Origin: Streptomyces cyaneus
Lineage (GTDB): Bacteria; Actinomycetota; Actinomycetes; Streptomycetales; Streptomycetaceae
Length of the DNA stretch: 64,000 nucleotides
Assembly (NCBI RefSeq): GCF_004028635.1
Contig: NZ_RQJW01000008.1
Span: 124,001-188,000, forward strand
Direction of reading: 5' to 3'
In this document: piece by piece, positions 1 to 7,015 of the stretch
How the letters are laid out: each line of letters opens with the position of its first letter
How positions within the stretch are numbered: the stretch's first letter is position 1
Translations under genes and position numbers: made by a program
Notes under the pieces: model-generated
What the model was told of the DNA's origin: nothing
What the model saw: only the letters and a program-made list of their open reading frames with translations
The model's database searches: none

Positions 1-876
1 GCCCCGGAAGGACACCGGAACGGGCGTCCCCCGCGCCGCCGCGCCCGCCTCCTGCACCGCCACCGTGGCGCTCCCGATCCGCACCGGCGCCGCCGCGAAG
101 GTGTTGTCGAACCGCAGCCGCACCCGCGGCCCGCCCGCCGAGGTGTGCACCACCAGCCGCAACGTCCGGTCGGTCCACGGCCCCACGGTGGGATAGCCGC
201 CCGTCGCGGTGGCCCAGCTCCCCGTCCAGCCCGGGGTCGCGGCCCGTACCGCCAGCGCGAACACATGCAGCCCGAGCGCGAGCGGCAGCCGTACCGAGGC
301 GACCTCGCGCCCCGCGACCAGCGGCACGGTCATGACGTACAGCCGCGGCCGCTCGGCGACTTGGCCGCCGGGCGTGTTGATGTGCGGCAGGGCCACGGCC
401 TTGGTGGCGAGCGGGCCGGTGCGCCAGTCGGGGGCGGTCAGGCTGTAGCCGGACCGGGTGCCGTCGGCGTACACCACCGTGCCCGTTCCGCTGACCTCCG
501 TCCCGGCCGTGCCGGCCACCAGGAAGGCGAGCGCATTGCCGCGGCCGTGCACCCGCACGTCCTGCCCGTAGGCCCGGACGTTGTCCGGCTCGCCCGGCTG
601 CCGGTTCGGCCAGATCAGCCGGGCGCCCTGCACGGTGAGCGCGCGGCCGGGTGTCCAGCCCGCGGCCGAGAGGTCCTGTGCCGACAGGGAGGCGCCCGAC
701 CCGTCGAAGTCCGCCTGGGCGGGCCGGGCGTCGTCGCTGACCGCCTTGTTGTCGAAGAGCCGCGCCAGCGGGAGCGGCTCGGCTCTTCGCTCGGTGGCCG
801 CCTGCGCGGAGACACTCGGCACCAGGGCCGCGAAGAGAGCGAGGACGACCGCGGAACTCCACACACGTCGGCGCAA
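1..876 (-). CDS. SGNH/GDSL-type secreted hydrolase, N-terminal part (truncated by window edge)
   Basis: The minus-strand frame opens at a TTG codon (876-874) with a strong Shine-Dalgarno GGGAGGA seven bases upstream, and runs off the left edge. The first ~25 residues are a signal peptide (basic LRRRVWSS, then a hydrophobic stretch ending SVSAQA), so the protein is exported. The visible ~290 residues contain the N-terminal beta-rich region usual in large Streptomyces SGNH/GDSL hydrolases, including VRLRFDNTFAAAPVRIG near the edge. The catalytic GDS block would lie beyond the window and is not seen, so the enzymatic assignment rests on the N-terminal region alone. The substrate cannot be predicted. 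The gene stands alone and is divergent from the small gene at 1120. Confidence 0.7.
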   Translation of the reverse strand, partial: MRRRVWSSAVVLALFAALVPSVSAQAATERRAEPLPLARLFDNKAVSDDARPAQADFDGSGASLSAQDLSAAGWTPGRALTVQGARLIWPNRQPGEPDNVRAYGQDVRVHGRGNALAFLVAGTAGTEVSGTGTVVYADGTRSGYSLTAPDWRTGPLATKAVALPHINTPGGQVAERPRLYVMTVPLVAGREVASVRLPLALGLHVFALAVRAATPGWTGSWATATGGYPTVGPWTDRTLRLVVHTSAGGPRVRLRFDNTFAAAPVRIGSATVAVQEAGAAARGTPVPVSFRG

Positions 877-1119
877 CTCCGACTCCTCCCGTTCACGACC
901 GCTCAGGACTGCGTATGACTGCACATGACAAGTTCGGGCACGGACTTCACGCGAGACGTACAGGCGAGATGTTCTGACGCGACGCAGGACGCACCGAGAA
1001 GTTAGAGAGGCACCCGTGACTCGTCAACGAGCCATGCCCGAACTCGGCGTGAACTCGACCGGAATCGGTGGCCCGCGCGCCTGTGGTGCGTTCGGCAGTG
1101 CGAATGACACGCTGGGGGT
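877..1119. other. Divergent intergenic region
   Basis: This 243-bp gap lies between the minus-strand SGNH hydrolase and the plus-strand gene at 1120 and should hold both promoters. The only clear signal is the purine-rich GGGGG directly before the ATG at 1120. No convincing -10/-35 pair or inverted repeat was identified by eye. Confidence 0.5.
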
Positions 1120-1527
1120 ATGAAGATCCCTTTTCTGGGCAACCGGCCCGAGAAGCGCGGGGCCCCCGACTCCGAGGGCATCGCCGAGCTCCTTGCCGAG
1201 TGCGAGCTCCTGCGCTCCCACGCGTCCCGGGCAGGGGTTCAACTCGATGACACCGCGGCCTCGTTGGAGGCGGTCGACCAGTTGGTGCCGCGCTGGCGGG
1301 ACGACGAGGAGGTGCTGCCCTGGCTCGGCAACGACGCCGGTCTGTATCTCGGCACCGTCATCGTGCGTACCGTGCCCGGAGCCGCTTGGAAGATCAGGCC
1401 GGACGGTCAGCCGGTCGTCCGGCTCGCGTCCGGCCGTGAGTTCGATGTCGTGGCCTCGGGGCAGGAGTGGGCCGCGAGCGGGGTGCCCGAGCTGTCGCAG
1501 CTGTACGCGGAAGTGGCGGAAGCGTGA
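1120..1527 (+). CDS. Small conserved actinobacterial protein (DUF6278-like)
   Basis: A 135-residue soluble protein with no signal peptide or membrane segment. The N-terminus MKIPFLGNRPEKRG is followed by a helical region (residues 20-60) and a compact alpha/beta part with GLYLGTVIVRTVPGAAWKI and PVVRLASGREFDVV. The arrangement resembles the DUF6278 family of Streptomyces proteins of unknown function. That family name is from memory and is the least certain part of this entry. The ATG is preceded by a G-rich ribosome binding site (CTGGGGGT). It stands alone ahead of the ABC ATPase gene, separated by 137 bp that contain 11-bp repeats. No function can be assigned. Confidence 0.7.
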   Translation: MKIPFLGNRPEKRGAPDSEGIAELLAECELLRSHASRAGVQLDDTAASLEAVDQLVPRWRDDEEVLPWLGNDAGLYLGTVIVRTVPGAAWKIRPDGQPVVRLASGREFDVVASGQEWAASGVPELSQLYAEVAEA

Positions 1528-1541
1528 GGCCCCGGCCTGTA

Positions 1542-1574
1542 GTTCGACATAAGTTCGGCGTAAATACGGCTTAT
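1542..1574. promoter_or_regulatory. Three 11-bp direct repeats (PHO-box-like) ahead of the GluA-like gene
   Basis: Three adjoining 11-mers are visible: GTTCGACATAA, GTTCGGCGTAA and ATACGGCTTAT. The 11-bp period and GTTC opening recall the direct-repeat units of Streptomyces PHO boxes (GTTCACC-type). The outer units also form an imperfect inverted pair (CATAAG/CTTATG). Binding by PhoP is only an inference. Confidence 0.4.
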
Positions 1575-1664
1575 GCCCGAAAAGTGCGTGTCGGGTATTA
1601 AGTCACCTTTCGTCTGGATAGTTTGCGATCACCGCTACACAGCTGACATGGACTGGGGCTGGGC

Positions 1665-2408
1665 ATGGCTGTCGATCCGTTGATCGAGCTGCGTGACGTC
1701 AACAAGCACTTCGGGGACCTGCATGTGCTGCAGGACATCAACCTCACCGTCGGCAGGGGGGAGGTGGTCGTCGTCATCGGCCCGTCGGGTTCGGGCAAGT
1801 CGACGCTGTGCCGGGCCATCAACCGGCTGGAGACCATCGAGTCCGGCACGATCATGCTGGACGGTCAGCCGCTGCCCGAGGAGGGCAAGGCCCTCGCGCG
1901 GCTGCGCGCCGAGGTCGGCATGGTCTTCCAGTCCTTCAACCTCTTCGCCCACAAGACGGTCCTGCAGAACGTCTCGCTGGGCCAGGTCAAGGTCCGCGGG
2001 CGCAAGAAGGAAGACGCCGAGAAGCGCTCCCGGGAACTTCTCGAACGCGTCGGCGTGGCCGACCAGGCGGACAAGTACCCGGCGCAGCTCTCGGGCGGCC
2101 AGCAGCAGCGCGTCGCCATCGCCCGGGCCCTCGCCATGGGGCCGAAGATGATGCTGTTCGACGAGCCCACCTCCGCGCTCGACCCCGAGATGATCAGCGA
2201 GGTGCTCGATGTCATGCACCAACTCGCCCGCGACGGCATGACGATGATGGTCGTCACCCACGAGATGGGCTTCGCCCGCTCGGCCGCCAACCGCGTCGTG
2301 TTCATGGCCGACGGCCGCATCGTCGAGGACCGCAGCCCCGACGAGTTCTTCACCAACCCCAGCAGCGAGCGCGCCCGGGACTTCCTCTCGAAGATCCTCC
2401 ATCACTGA
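1665..2408 (+). CDS. gluA: Polar amino acid ABC transporter ATP-binding protein (GluA-like)
   Basis: A 247-residue ABC ATPase of the polar amino acid uptake (PAAT) class. It powers import of glutamate or a related amino acid through a separate permease and binding protein at the cytoplasmic membrane. The Walker A GPSGSGKST (39-47), Q-loop FQSFN (~88), signature LSGGQ (142-146), Walker B MMLFDEP (162-168) and H-loop His199 are all intact, so it should be active. Its length is normal for the family. In the usual gluABCD operon the binding protein and two permeases follow directly. Here none follows, only a 49-codon reading frame and then a convergent hydrolase gene. It is therefore an orphan ATPase or the remnant of an operon. 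The ATG lacks a strong ribosome binding site. Substrate specificity for glutamate is inferred from family resemblance only. Confidence 0.85.
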   Translation: MAVDPLIELRDVNKHFGDLHVLQDINLTVGRGEVVVVIGPSGSGKSTLCRAINRLETIESGTIMLDGQPLPEEGKALARLRAEVGMVFQSFNLFAHKTVLQNVSLGQVKVRGRKKEDAEKRSRELLERVGVADQADKYPAQLSGGQQQRVAIARALAMGPKMMLFDEPTSALDPEMISEVLDVMHQLARDGMTMMVVTHEMGFARSAANRVVFMADGRIVEDRSPDEFFTNPSSERARDFLSKILHH

Positions 2409-2424
2409 GCGGGGAGTACGACCC

Positions 2425-2574
2425 ATGCCGAGACGAAGGGCGTTTTTCCACACCGGAATCCTCGCCGTGTCCGACGTCGACTACGATGTTTCGTCCGTCC
2501 CCAAGGCCGTGGCGGTGGCCCCGGCCGCGACCAGGGACGCTGCTGCCGGGTGGGGATCCCCCCACGGCCCCTAG
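2425..2574 (+). CDS. Possible 49-residue protein downstream of gluA-like gene
   Basis: A short frame starts at an ATG with GGGGAG eight bases upstream and ends at TAG within the first arm of a small hairpin. The product (MPRRRAFFHTG... ending SPHGP) matches nothing recognisable and shows no transmembrane segment. It starts 16 bp after the ATPase stop, where a binding-protein gene would be expected. It could be a genuine small protein, a degraded operon remnant or chance. The well-placed ribosome binding site is the main reason to list it. Confidence 0.25.
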   Translation: MPRRRAFFHTGILAVSDVDYDVSSVPKAVAVAPAATRDAAAGWGSPHGP

Positions 2575-2583
2575 ACCAGGGGC
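2567..2583 (+). terminator. Small hairpin after the gluA-like gene
   Basis: The inverted repeat GCCCCT/AGGGGC with a 5-nt loop (AGACC) overlaps the stop of the 49-codon frame. It has no U-tract, so it is a weak terminator candidate between two convergent units. Confidence 0.35.
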
Positions 2584-2633
2584 AGCAGGGGGCAGCAGTC
2601 ACAGAGCCATACCCGCCCGGCGCCGGCCGGAGA

Positions 2634-4202
2634 TCACTGCTCGCGCAGTGGAATCGACACGTACGACGGGTCGTTCGCCGGTGAGGAGAAGGTCAGCCGC
2701 GCGCCGGTCGGGTTGTGCTCGATGTAGAGCGGGTCGACCGTGTCGACGACCAGGGCGAGACGGTGCCCTGCCGGAACGTCGTAGGCCGTGGAGTACAGCT
2801 CCAGGTCGACGGCGAACGGCTTTCCGGGCGTACGTCCGTGGAAGGTGTACGGCGCGTTGCTGACCAGCTTGCCGAGGCCGAGCGGGCCCACGTCGTAGAG
2901 GTAGGCGACGAGGGTGCCGCTCTCCTTGGTCGGTGTGAGGGTGGTGTGCAACTTCGCCGTACCGCGCACGTGTTGGGGGGTGGCGTACTTCTCGGACTGC
3001 CAGACGCCCGCCCAGCGCCGGGGGATCAGCGGGATCGAGGCCACCGGCGGCAGTTGGGCCACCTGGTCGAGGATGCTGGACAGGAAGACGACCCCGCCGT
3101 CCGCGCCCGAGTTGACGTTCGTGTGGATGGTGGTCGTGCCGCCGAGGGCGATCTTCTTGTTCGTCGCGCCGACCGACTTCCAGTCCGGATAGCCCTCGTA
3201 GCCGCCCGCGGAACGGGACTTGAGCTGGACCGGCAGCTCGCGGTTGATGCCGTTGTCCTCGCCCTTGAGGTGGTGGTCGAACCAGCGCTCGGTGTCCGTC
3301 CACACGTCGTTGGGCAGGCCGAACAGGCCGGTCAGCTCGGCGGTGGCGTGGTCGCCGGGACGGAACTCCAGTCGCTTGGGGCCGGTCAGCTTCTCGTAGA
3401 AGTCCGCGTACTGGTTGGGCGGGAAGATCGTGTCGCCCCAGGCGTTGGCCATCATGACCGCGGCGCCGTTGTTGTTCAGTTGATCCACGTATGTAGCGAC
3501 CGAACGTTTCTTCCCCCAATTGATCATGTCCTGTTCCTTGGACAGGTTGGAGGCGTAGAAGTCGTTGAAGATCTGCCGGACTTCGGCGCTCTGGCGGCCG
3601 GTTACCAGGCTCGCGCCGTCCAATAGTGCGGCCGCCTGGACGTGCTGGGTGCGGCCGGAGTAGATCGAGCCGATGAGGTCGGCCCAGCCGCTGAGGGCGG
3701 CGACCGCCTTGACCCGTTTGTCGTGCGCGGCGGTCAGCAGGCTGATGCCGGCGCCGTACGAGACGCCCGCCATGCCGATGTGCCCCGCGTCGGCCGGGGT
3801 GTTGGCGAGAGCCCAGTCGATGACCCTGGACGCGTCGGCTATGTCGGGTGGGCCCGCCACTTCTATCTCGCCGCCCGACTGCCAGAAGCCGCGCACGTTG
3901 TAACTCACCACGACATAGCCCGAGTTCGCGAGCTTCTGTGCCTGCGCGAAGTACTCGACCTGGGGCAGGCCCCAGCTCGTGGGCAGGACGAGCAGCGGGA
4001 AGCGGCGGCTGCCGTCGGCGCCGGCCGGCGTGATGACGTTCGCCTTGAGCGTGGTGCCGCCGTCGCCGCTGATGTCGACGAAGCGGACGCTGTTCGTGGC
4101 CGCCCCGGCGGCCGGGGCGAGCCCGAGGGCGCTACCGGCGATCAGAGTCGCGGAAACGGCGCCCACGGCGGTCGTACGCAGGGCCTTGCGATGGTGTCCC
4201 AC
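2634..4202 (-). CDS. Secreted CocE/NonD family (X-Pro dipeptidyl-peptidase-like) hydrolase
   Basis: A 522-residue exported alpha/beta hydrolase of the CocE/PepX (S15) group, which cleaves acyl or X-Pro peptide substrates outside the cell. Residues 1-35 form a signal peptide ending GAAGA. The alpha/beta core carries the nucleophile elbow GVSYG (146-150, Ser148). A later GDHATAEL provides a candidate His. From about residue 380 the sequence becomes the beta-rich C-terminal (PepX_C-like) domain, with VAYLYDVGPLG and HRLALVVDTVDPLYIEHNP. The length and domain order are normal for the family. It is monocistronic, and its promoter region contains a cluster of GTAAC-type motifs. The natural substrate cannot be told. 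Confidence 0.85.
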   Translation of the reverse strand: MGHHRKALRTTAVGAVSATLIAGSALGLAPAAGAATNSVRFVDISGDGGTTLKANVITPAGADGSRRFPLLVLPTSWGLPQVEYFAQAQKLANSGYVVVSYNVRGFWQSGGEIEVAGPPDIADASRVIDWALANTPADAGHIGMAGVSYGAGISLLTAAHDKRVKAVAALSGWADLIGSIYSGRTQHVQAAALLDGASLVTGRQSAEVRQIFNDFYASNLSKEQDMINWGKKRSVATYVDQLNNNGAAVMMANAWGDTIFPPNQYADFYEKLTGPKRLEFRPGDHATAELTGLFGLPNDVWTDTERWFDHHLKGEDNGINRELPVQLKSRSAGGYEGYPDWKSVGATNKKIALGGTTTIHTNVNSGADGGVVFLSSILDQVAQLPPVASIPLIPRRWAGVWQSEKYATPQHVRGTAKLHTTLTPTKESGTLVAYLYDVGPLGLGKLVSNAPYTFHGRTPGKPFAVDLELYSTAYDVPAGHRLALVVDTVDPLYIEHNPTGARLTFSSPANDPSYVSIPLREQ

Positions 4203-4228
4203 GGGTCACTCCTCACTCGTGTCAGTGC

Positions 4229-4306
4229 AAAGTGACCGAACGGTAACCGGGGCCCCTTACCGCAAGTAACCCGTCGGTAAGTTACGTGCCAGTAACGATT
4301 ACCGGA
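4229..4306. promoter_or_regulatory. Cluster of GTAAC/TTACC motifs upstream of the secreted hydrolase
   Basis: Within ~75 bp there are at least six GTAA-type words on both strands, including GGTAACCGGGGCCCCTTACC (a 5-bp inverted pair GGTAA/TTACC) and GGTAAGTTAC. The region lies immediately upstream of the hydrolase start at 4202, so it is a candidate operator array. Confidence 0.35.
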
Positions 4307-4318
4307 ATGTGATGAACC

Positions 4319-5077
4319 TCAGGAGGTGCGGTGGGTATTGCGCGGAGCCGCTGGTGTCGGCAGCGGCGCCTGCGCCGCCCGTGTCACGTCCGCGACCAGC
4401 TCGACGACGTCCGGACCGTACGCCTGCGAGTTGACCACCTTTAGCAACAGGACAAAGGAGCCGGTGCCGTGCTTGCGGGTGAGCCGCTCGTGGTTGCGGG
4501 CGAGGTAGCGGGTGGCGGCCTGGTTGGTGATCGCGGTCTGGCCGCAGAAGAGGAAGACGGGGCGGGTGCCGTGGCTCTGCCCGACGGTGAGCCGGGCGAG
4601 GAGCGCGTACTCCTCCTTGCCGACCTCCACCCGGTAGCGCTCGGAACCGACCTGCAGGGCGCCCCGGTCCGGGCCGGGTTCGGCGTCGACGTTCACCCGC
4701 ACCCCGGGCAGCAGGGATGCCAGGTGCGCCATCATGCGGCGGTTCGATGCCGGGCCGCCGACGCAGAACTCGGTGCGCTCACCGAAGCCCTGGCGCGCCG
4801 CGTCGTGCGGGACGATCTGGGCGTGGGCGTTGCAGTCCTTGATGAGGGCGGCGAGTTCCAGGAGTGCGAACACGTCGTAGCGCATCACCGTCAGCTCGGG
4901 CCCACCGGCGCCGCGGTTGACCACCAGCAAGGACTCGGCGTTCTCGGGCAGCCCGAAGAAGGCCTGCTTGCGGCGGAGCTTGCGCTTCCACAGGTAGGTA
5001 CGGGCGAGCCAGCCCAGCCCGGCGCTGATGCCCGCCGCGACCACGCCCAGCACGATGTTGCGCACGTCGTCATTCAT
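4319..5077 (-). CDS. Membrane-anchored conserved protein of unknown function
   Basis: A 252-residue protein beginning MNDDVRNIVLGVVAAGISAGLGWLARTY: a single N-terminal membrane helix (residues ~7-27) followed by a very basic KRKLRRKQ stop-transfer segment. This suggests a cytoplasmic body held at the membrane. The rest is soluble alpha/beta sequence with repeated hydrophobic strands (ESLLVVNRG, RPVFLFCGQTAITNQAA, GSFVLLLKVV) and no catalytic motif I recognise. The start was chosen at 5077 rather than the longer upstream frame because that residue opens the membrane segment and the extra 24 residues look non-coding. It appears to be a Streptomyces-restricted conserved family. It is divergent from the ggt gene. 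No function is proposed. Confidence 0.75.
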   Translation of the reverse strand: MNDDVRNIVLGVVAAGISAGLGWLARTYLWKRKLRRKQAFFGLPENAESLLVVNRGAGGPELTVMRYDVFALLELAALIKDCNAHAQIVPHDAARQGFGERTEFCVGGPASNRRMMAHLASLLPGVRVNVDAEPGPDRGALQVGSERYRVEVGKEEYALLARLTVGQSHGTRPVFLFCGQTAITNQAATRYLARNHERLTRKHGTGSFVLLLKVVNSQAYGPDVVELVADVTRAAQAPLPTPAAPRNTHRTS

Positions 5078-5194
5078 GGGCGCGCATGGTAGCGGGCGAA
5101 CGCAAACCGTTGTTCGAGACAGGTGTCCACGCGCTCCTGACGAGGGCATGGCGATCGATTAGGCTGCGCCAACAGCCCTTGTATGGAGGTGCGG

Positions 5195-6994
5195 ATGCGT
5201 CGCCCTGTCGCGCGGAAACTGTCGGTCCTGGCCGTCTCGGCCGCCGTGGTGTCGGTGGGGGCGGCGGCGCCGCCCGCCGCGCAGAGCGGCCCCGCCGCGA
5301 AGGTGCCCGTGGCCGTCGGCTACGGCGGTGCGGTCTCGAGCGTCGACGCGGACGCCTCCGCGGCCGGCATCGAGGTCCTGAGGAAGGGCGGCAACGCCGT
5401 GGACGCCGCCGTGGCCACGGCCGCCGCGCTCGGCGTGACCGAGCCCTACTCCGCCGGCATCGGCGGAGGCGGCTACTTCGTCTACTACGACGCCAAGTCC
5501 CGTACGGTGCAGACCATCGACGGCCGCGAGACCGCGCCGCTGACCGCCGACTCCGACCTGTTCGTGGAGAACGGCACGGCGATCCCGTTCGCCGAGGCCG
5601 TCAGCAGCGGCCTGAGCGTCGGCACCCCGGGCACGCCCGCCACCTGGCAGAAGGCGCTGGACAAGTGGGGCAGCAAGGGGCTCGGCACGCTGCTCGGACC
5701 CGCCGAGCGGCTCGCGCGGGACGGCTTCACCGTCGACGACACCTTCCGCGCGCAGACCGCCGCCAACGAGACCCGGTTCCGCTACTTCCCGGACACCGCG
5801 AAGCTGTTCCTCCCGAACGGGCAGCTCCCGGTCGTCGGCGCCACCTTCAAGAACCCCGATCTCGCCCGCACCTACGCGGAGTTGGCGAAGAGGGGTGTAG
5901 GCGCGCTCTACCGGGGCGACATCGCCGAGGACATCGTCGACACGGTCAACCACCCGCCCGTGGACCCGGGTTCCGGCTGGAAGGCCCGCCCCGGCGACCT
6001 GACCGCCAAGGACCTGGCCGGCTACCGCACCAAGTCCCAGGCGCCCACCAGGACCTCGTACCGCGGTCTCGGCGTCTACTCCATGGCGCCCTCCTCCTCC
6101 GGCGGTACGACGGTCGGCGAGGCCCTCAACATCCTGGAGAACACCGACCTCTCCAAGGCGAGCGAGGTCCAGTACCTGCACCGCTACATCGAGGCCAGCC
6201 GTATCGCCTTCGCCGATCGCGGACGCTGGGTCGGCGACCCCGCCTTCGAGGACGTACCGACGAAGGAGCTGCTGTCGCAGAAGTACGCCGACTCGCGGGA
6301 GTGCCTGATCAAGGACGACGCGGTGCTGACGAGCCCGGTCGCGCCGGGTGACCCGCGCAACCCGGCCGCCTGCGACGCGAGTGGCACTCCGGCGCCGACC
6401 ACCTACGAGGGTGACAGCACCACCCACCTCACGGTGGCCGACAAGTGGGGCAACGTCGTCTCGTACACGCTGACCATCGAGCAGACCGGCGGCAGCGGCA
6501 TCACGGTCCCGGGGCGTGGCTTCATCCTCAACAACGAGCTGACGGACTTCTCCTTCACGCCGGCCAGTGCGGCCGTCCACGACCCGAACCTGCCGGGCCC
6601 GGGCAAGCGGCCGCGCTCCTCGATGTCCCCGACGATCGTGCTCGACCGGCACAACAAGCCGGTCGTGGCGCTCGGTTCGCCCGGTGGCGCCACCATCATC
6701 ACCACCGTGCTGCAGACGCTGACCGGCTTCCTCGACCGCGGGCTGCCGCTCGTCGACGCGATCGCCGCACCGCGCGCCAGCCAGCGCAACCAGACCACCA
6801 CCGAGCTCGAACCGGGCCTGTGGAGCAGCCCGTTGAAGGGCCGGCTGGAAGCGATCGGGCACGGATTCCGGCAGAACGCCGAGATCGGCGCGGCGACCGG
6901 TGTGCAGCGGCTGCCGGACGGCAAGTGGCTGGCCGCCGCCGAGACGGTACGGCGGGGCGGCGGCTCGGCGATGGTGGTGCGGCCGGCGCCGTAG
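5195..6994 (+). CDS. ggt: Secreted gamma-glutamyltranspeptidase
   Basis: A 599-residue Ntn-hydrolase that cleaves gamma-glutamyl bonds such as that of glutathione and transfers or hydrolyses the glutamyl group outside the cytoplasm. Residues 1-30 form a signal peptide (MRRPVARKLSVLAVSAAVV..., AAP). The large-subunit hallmark GGNAVDAAVATAAALGVTEPYSAGIGGGG is followed by DGRETAP. The autoprocessing site is at STTHLTVAD: the nucleophilic Thr is about residue 409, which would become the first residue of the small subunit. SPGGATI near the C-terminal region completes the family pattern. The start at 5195 is favoured over the ATG 12 bp upstream because GGAGG (5185-5189) sits five bases before it. 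The gene is monocistronic and convergent with the Clp gene. Confidence 0.92.
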   Translation: MRRPVARKLSVLAVSAAVVSVGAAAPPAAQSGPAAKVPVAVGYGGAVSSVDADASAAGIEVLRKGGNAVDAAVATAAALGVTEPYSAGIGGGGYFVYYDAKSRTVQTIDGRETAPLTADSDLFVENGTAIPFAEAVSSGLSVGTPGTPATWQKALDKWGSKGLGTLLGPAERLARDGFTVDDTFRAQTAANETRFRYFPDTAKLFLPNGQLPVVGATFKNPDLARTYAELAKRGVGALYRGDIAEDIVDTVNHPPVDPGSGWKARPGDLTAKDLAGYRTKSQAPTRTSYRGLGVYSMAPSSSGGTTVGEALNILENTDLSKASEVQYLHRYIEASRIAFADRGRWVGDPAFEDVPTKELLSQKYADSRECLIKDDAVLTSPVAPGDPRNPAACDASGTPAPTTYEGDSTTHLTVADKWGNVVSYTLTIEQTGGSGITVPGRGFILNNELTDFSFTPASAAVHDPNLPGPGKRPRSSMSPTIVLDRHNKPVVALGSPGGATIITTVLQTLTGFLDRGLPLVDAIAAPRASQRNQTTTELEPGLWSSPLKGRLEAIGHGFRQNAEIGAATGVQRLPDGKWLAAAETVRRGGGSAMVVRPAP

Positions 6995-7015
6995 CGCCTC
7001 ACCGCACGCGGCGCG

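Noticed and set aside
1648..1683. An 11-codon Trp-rich frame (MDWGWAWLSIR) just before and overlapping the gluA-like start, like an attenuator leader peptide.
   Set aside because: No ribosome binding site, no terminator/antiterminator stems around it, and the downstream gene has no link to tryptophan. Trp-rich runs arise easily from TGG-rich GC sequence.
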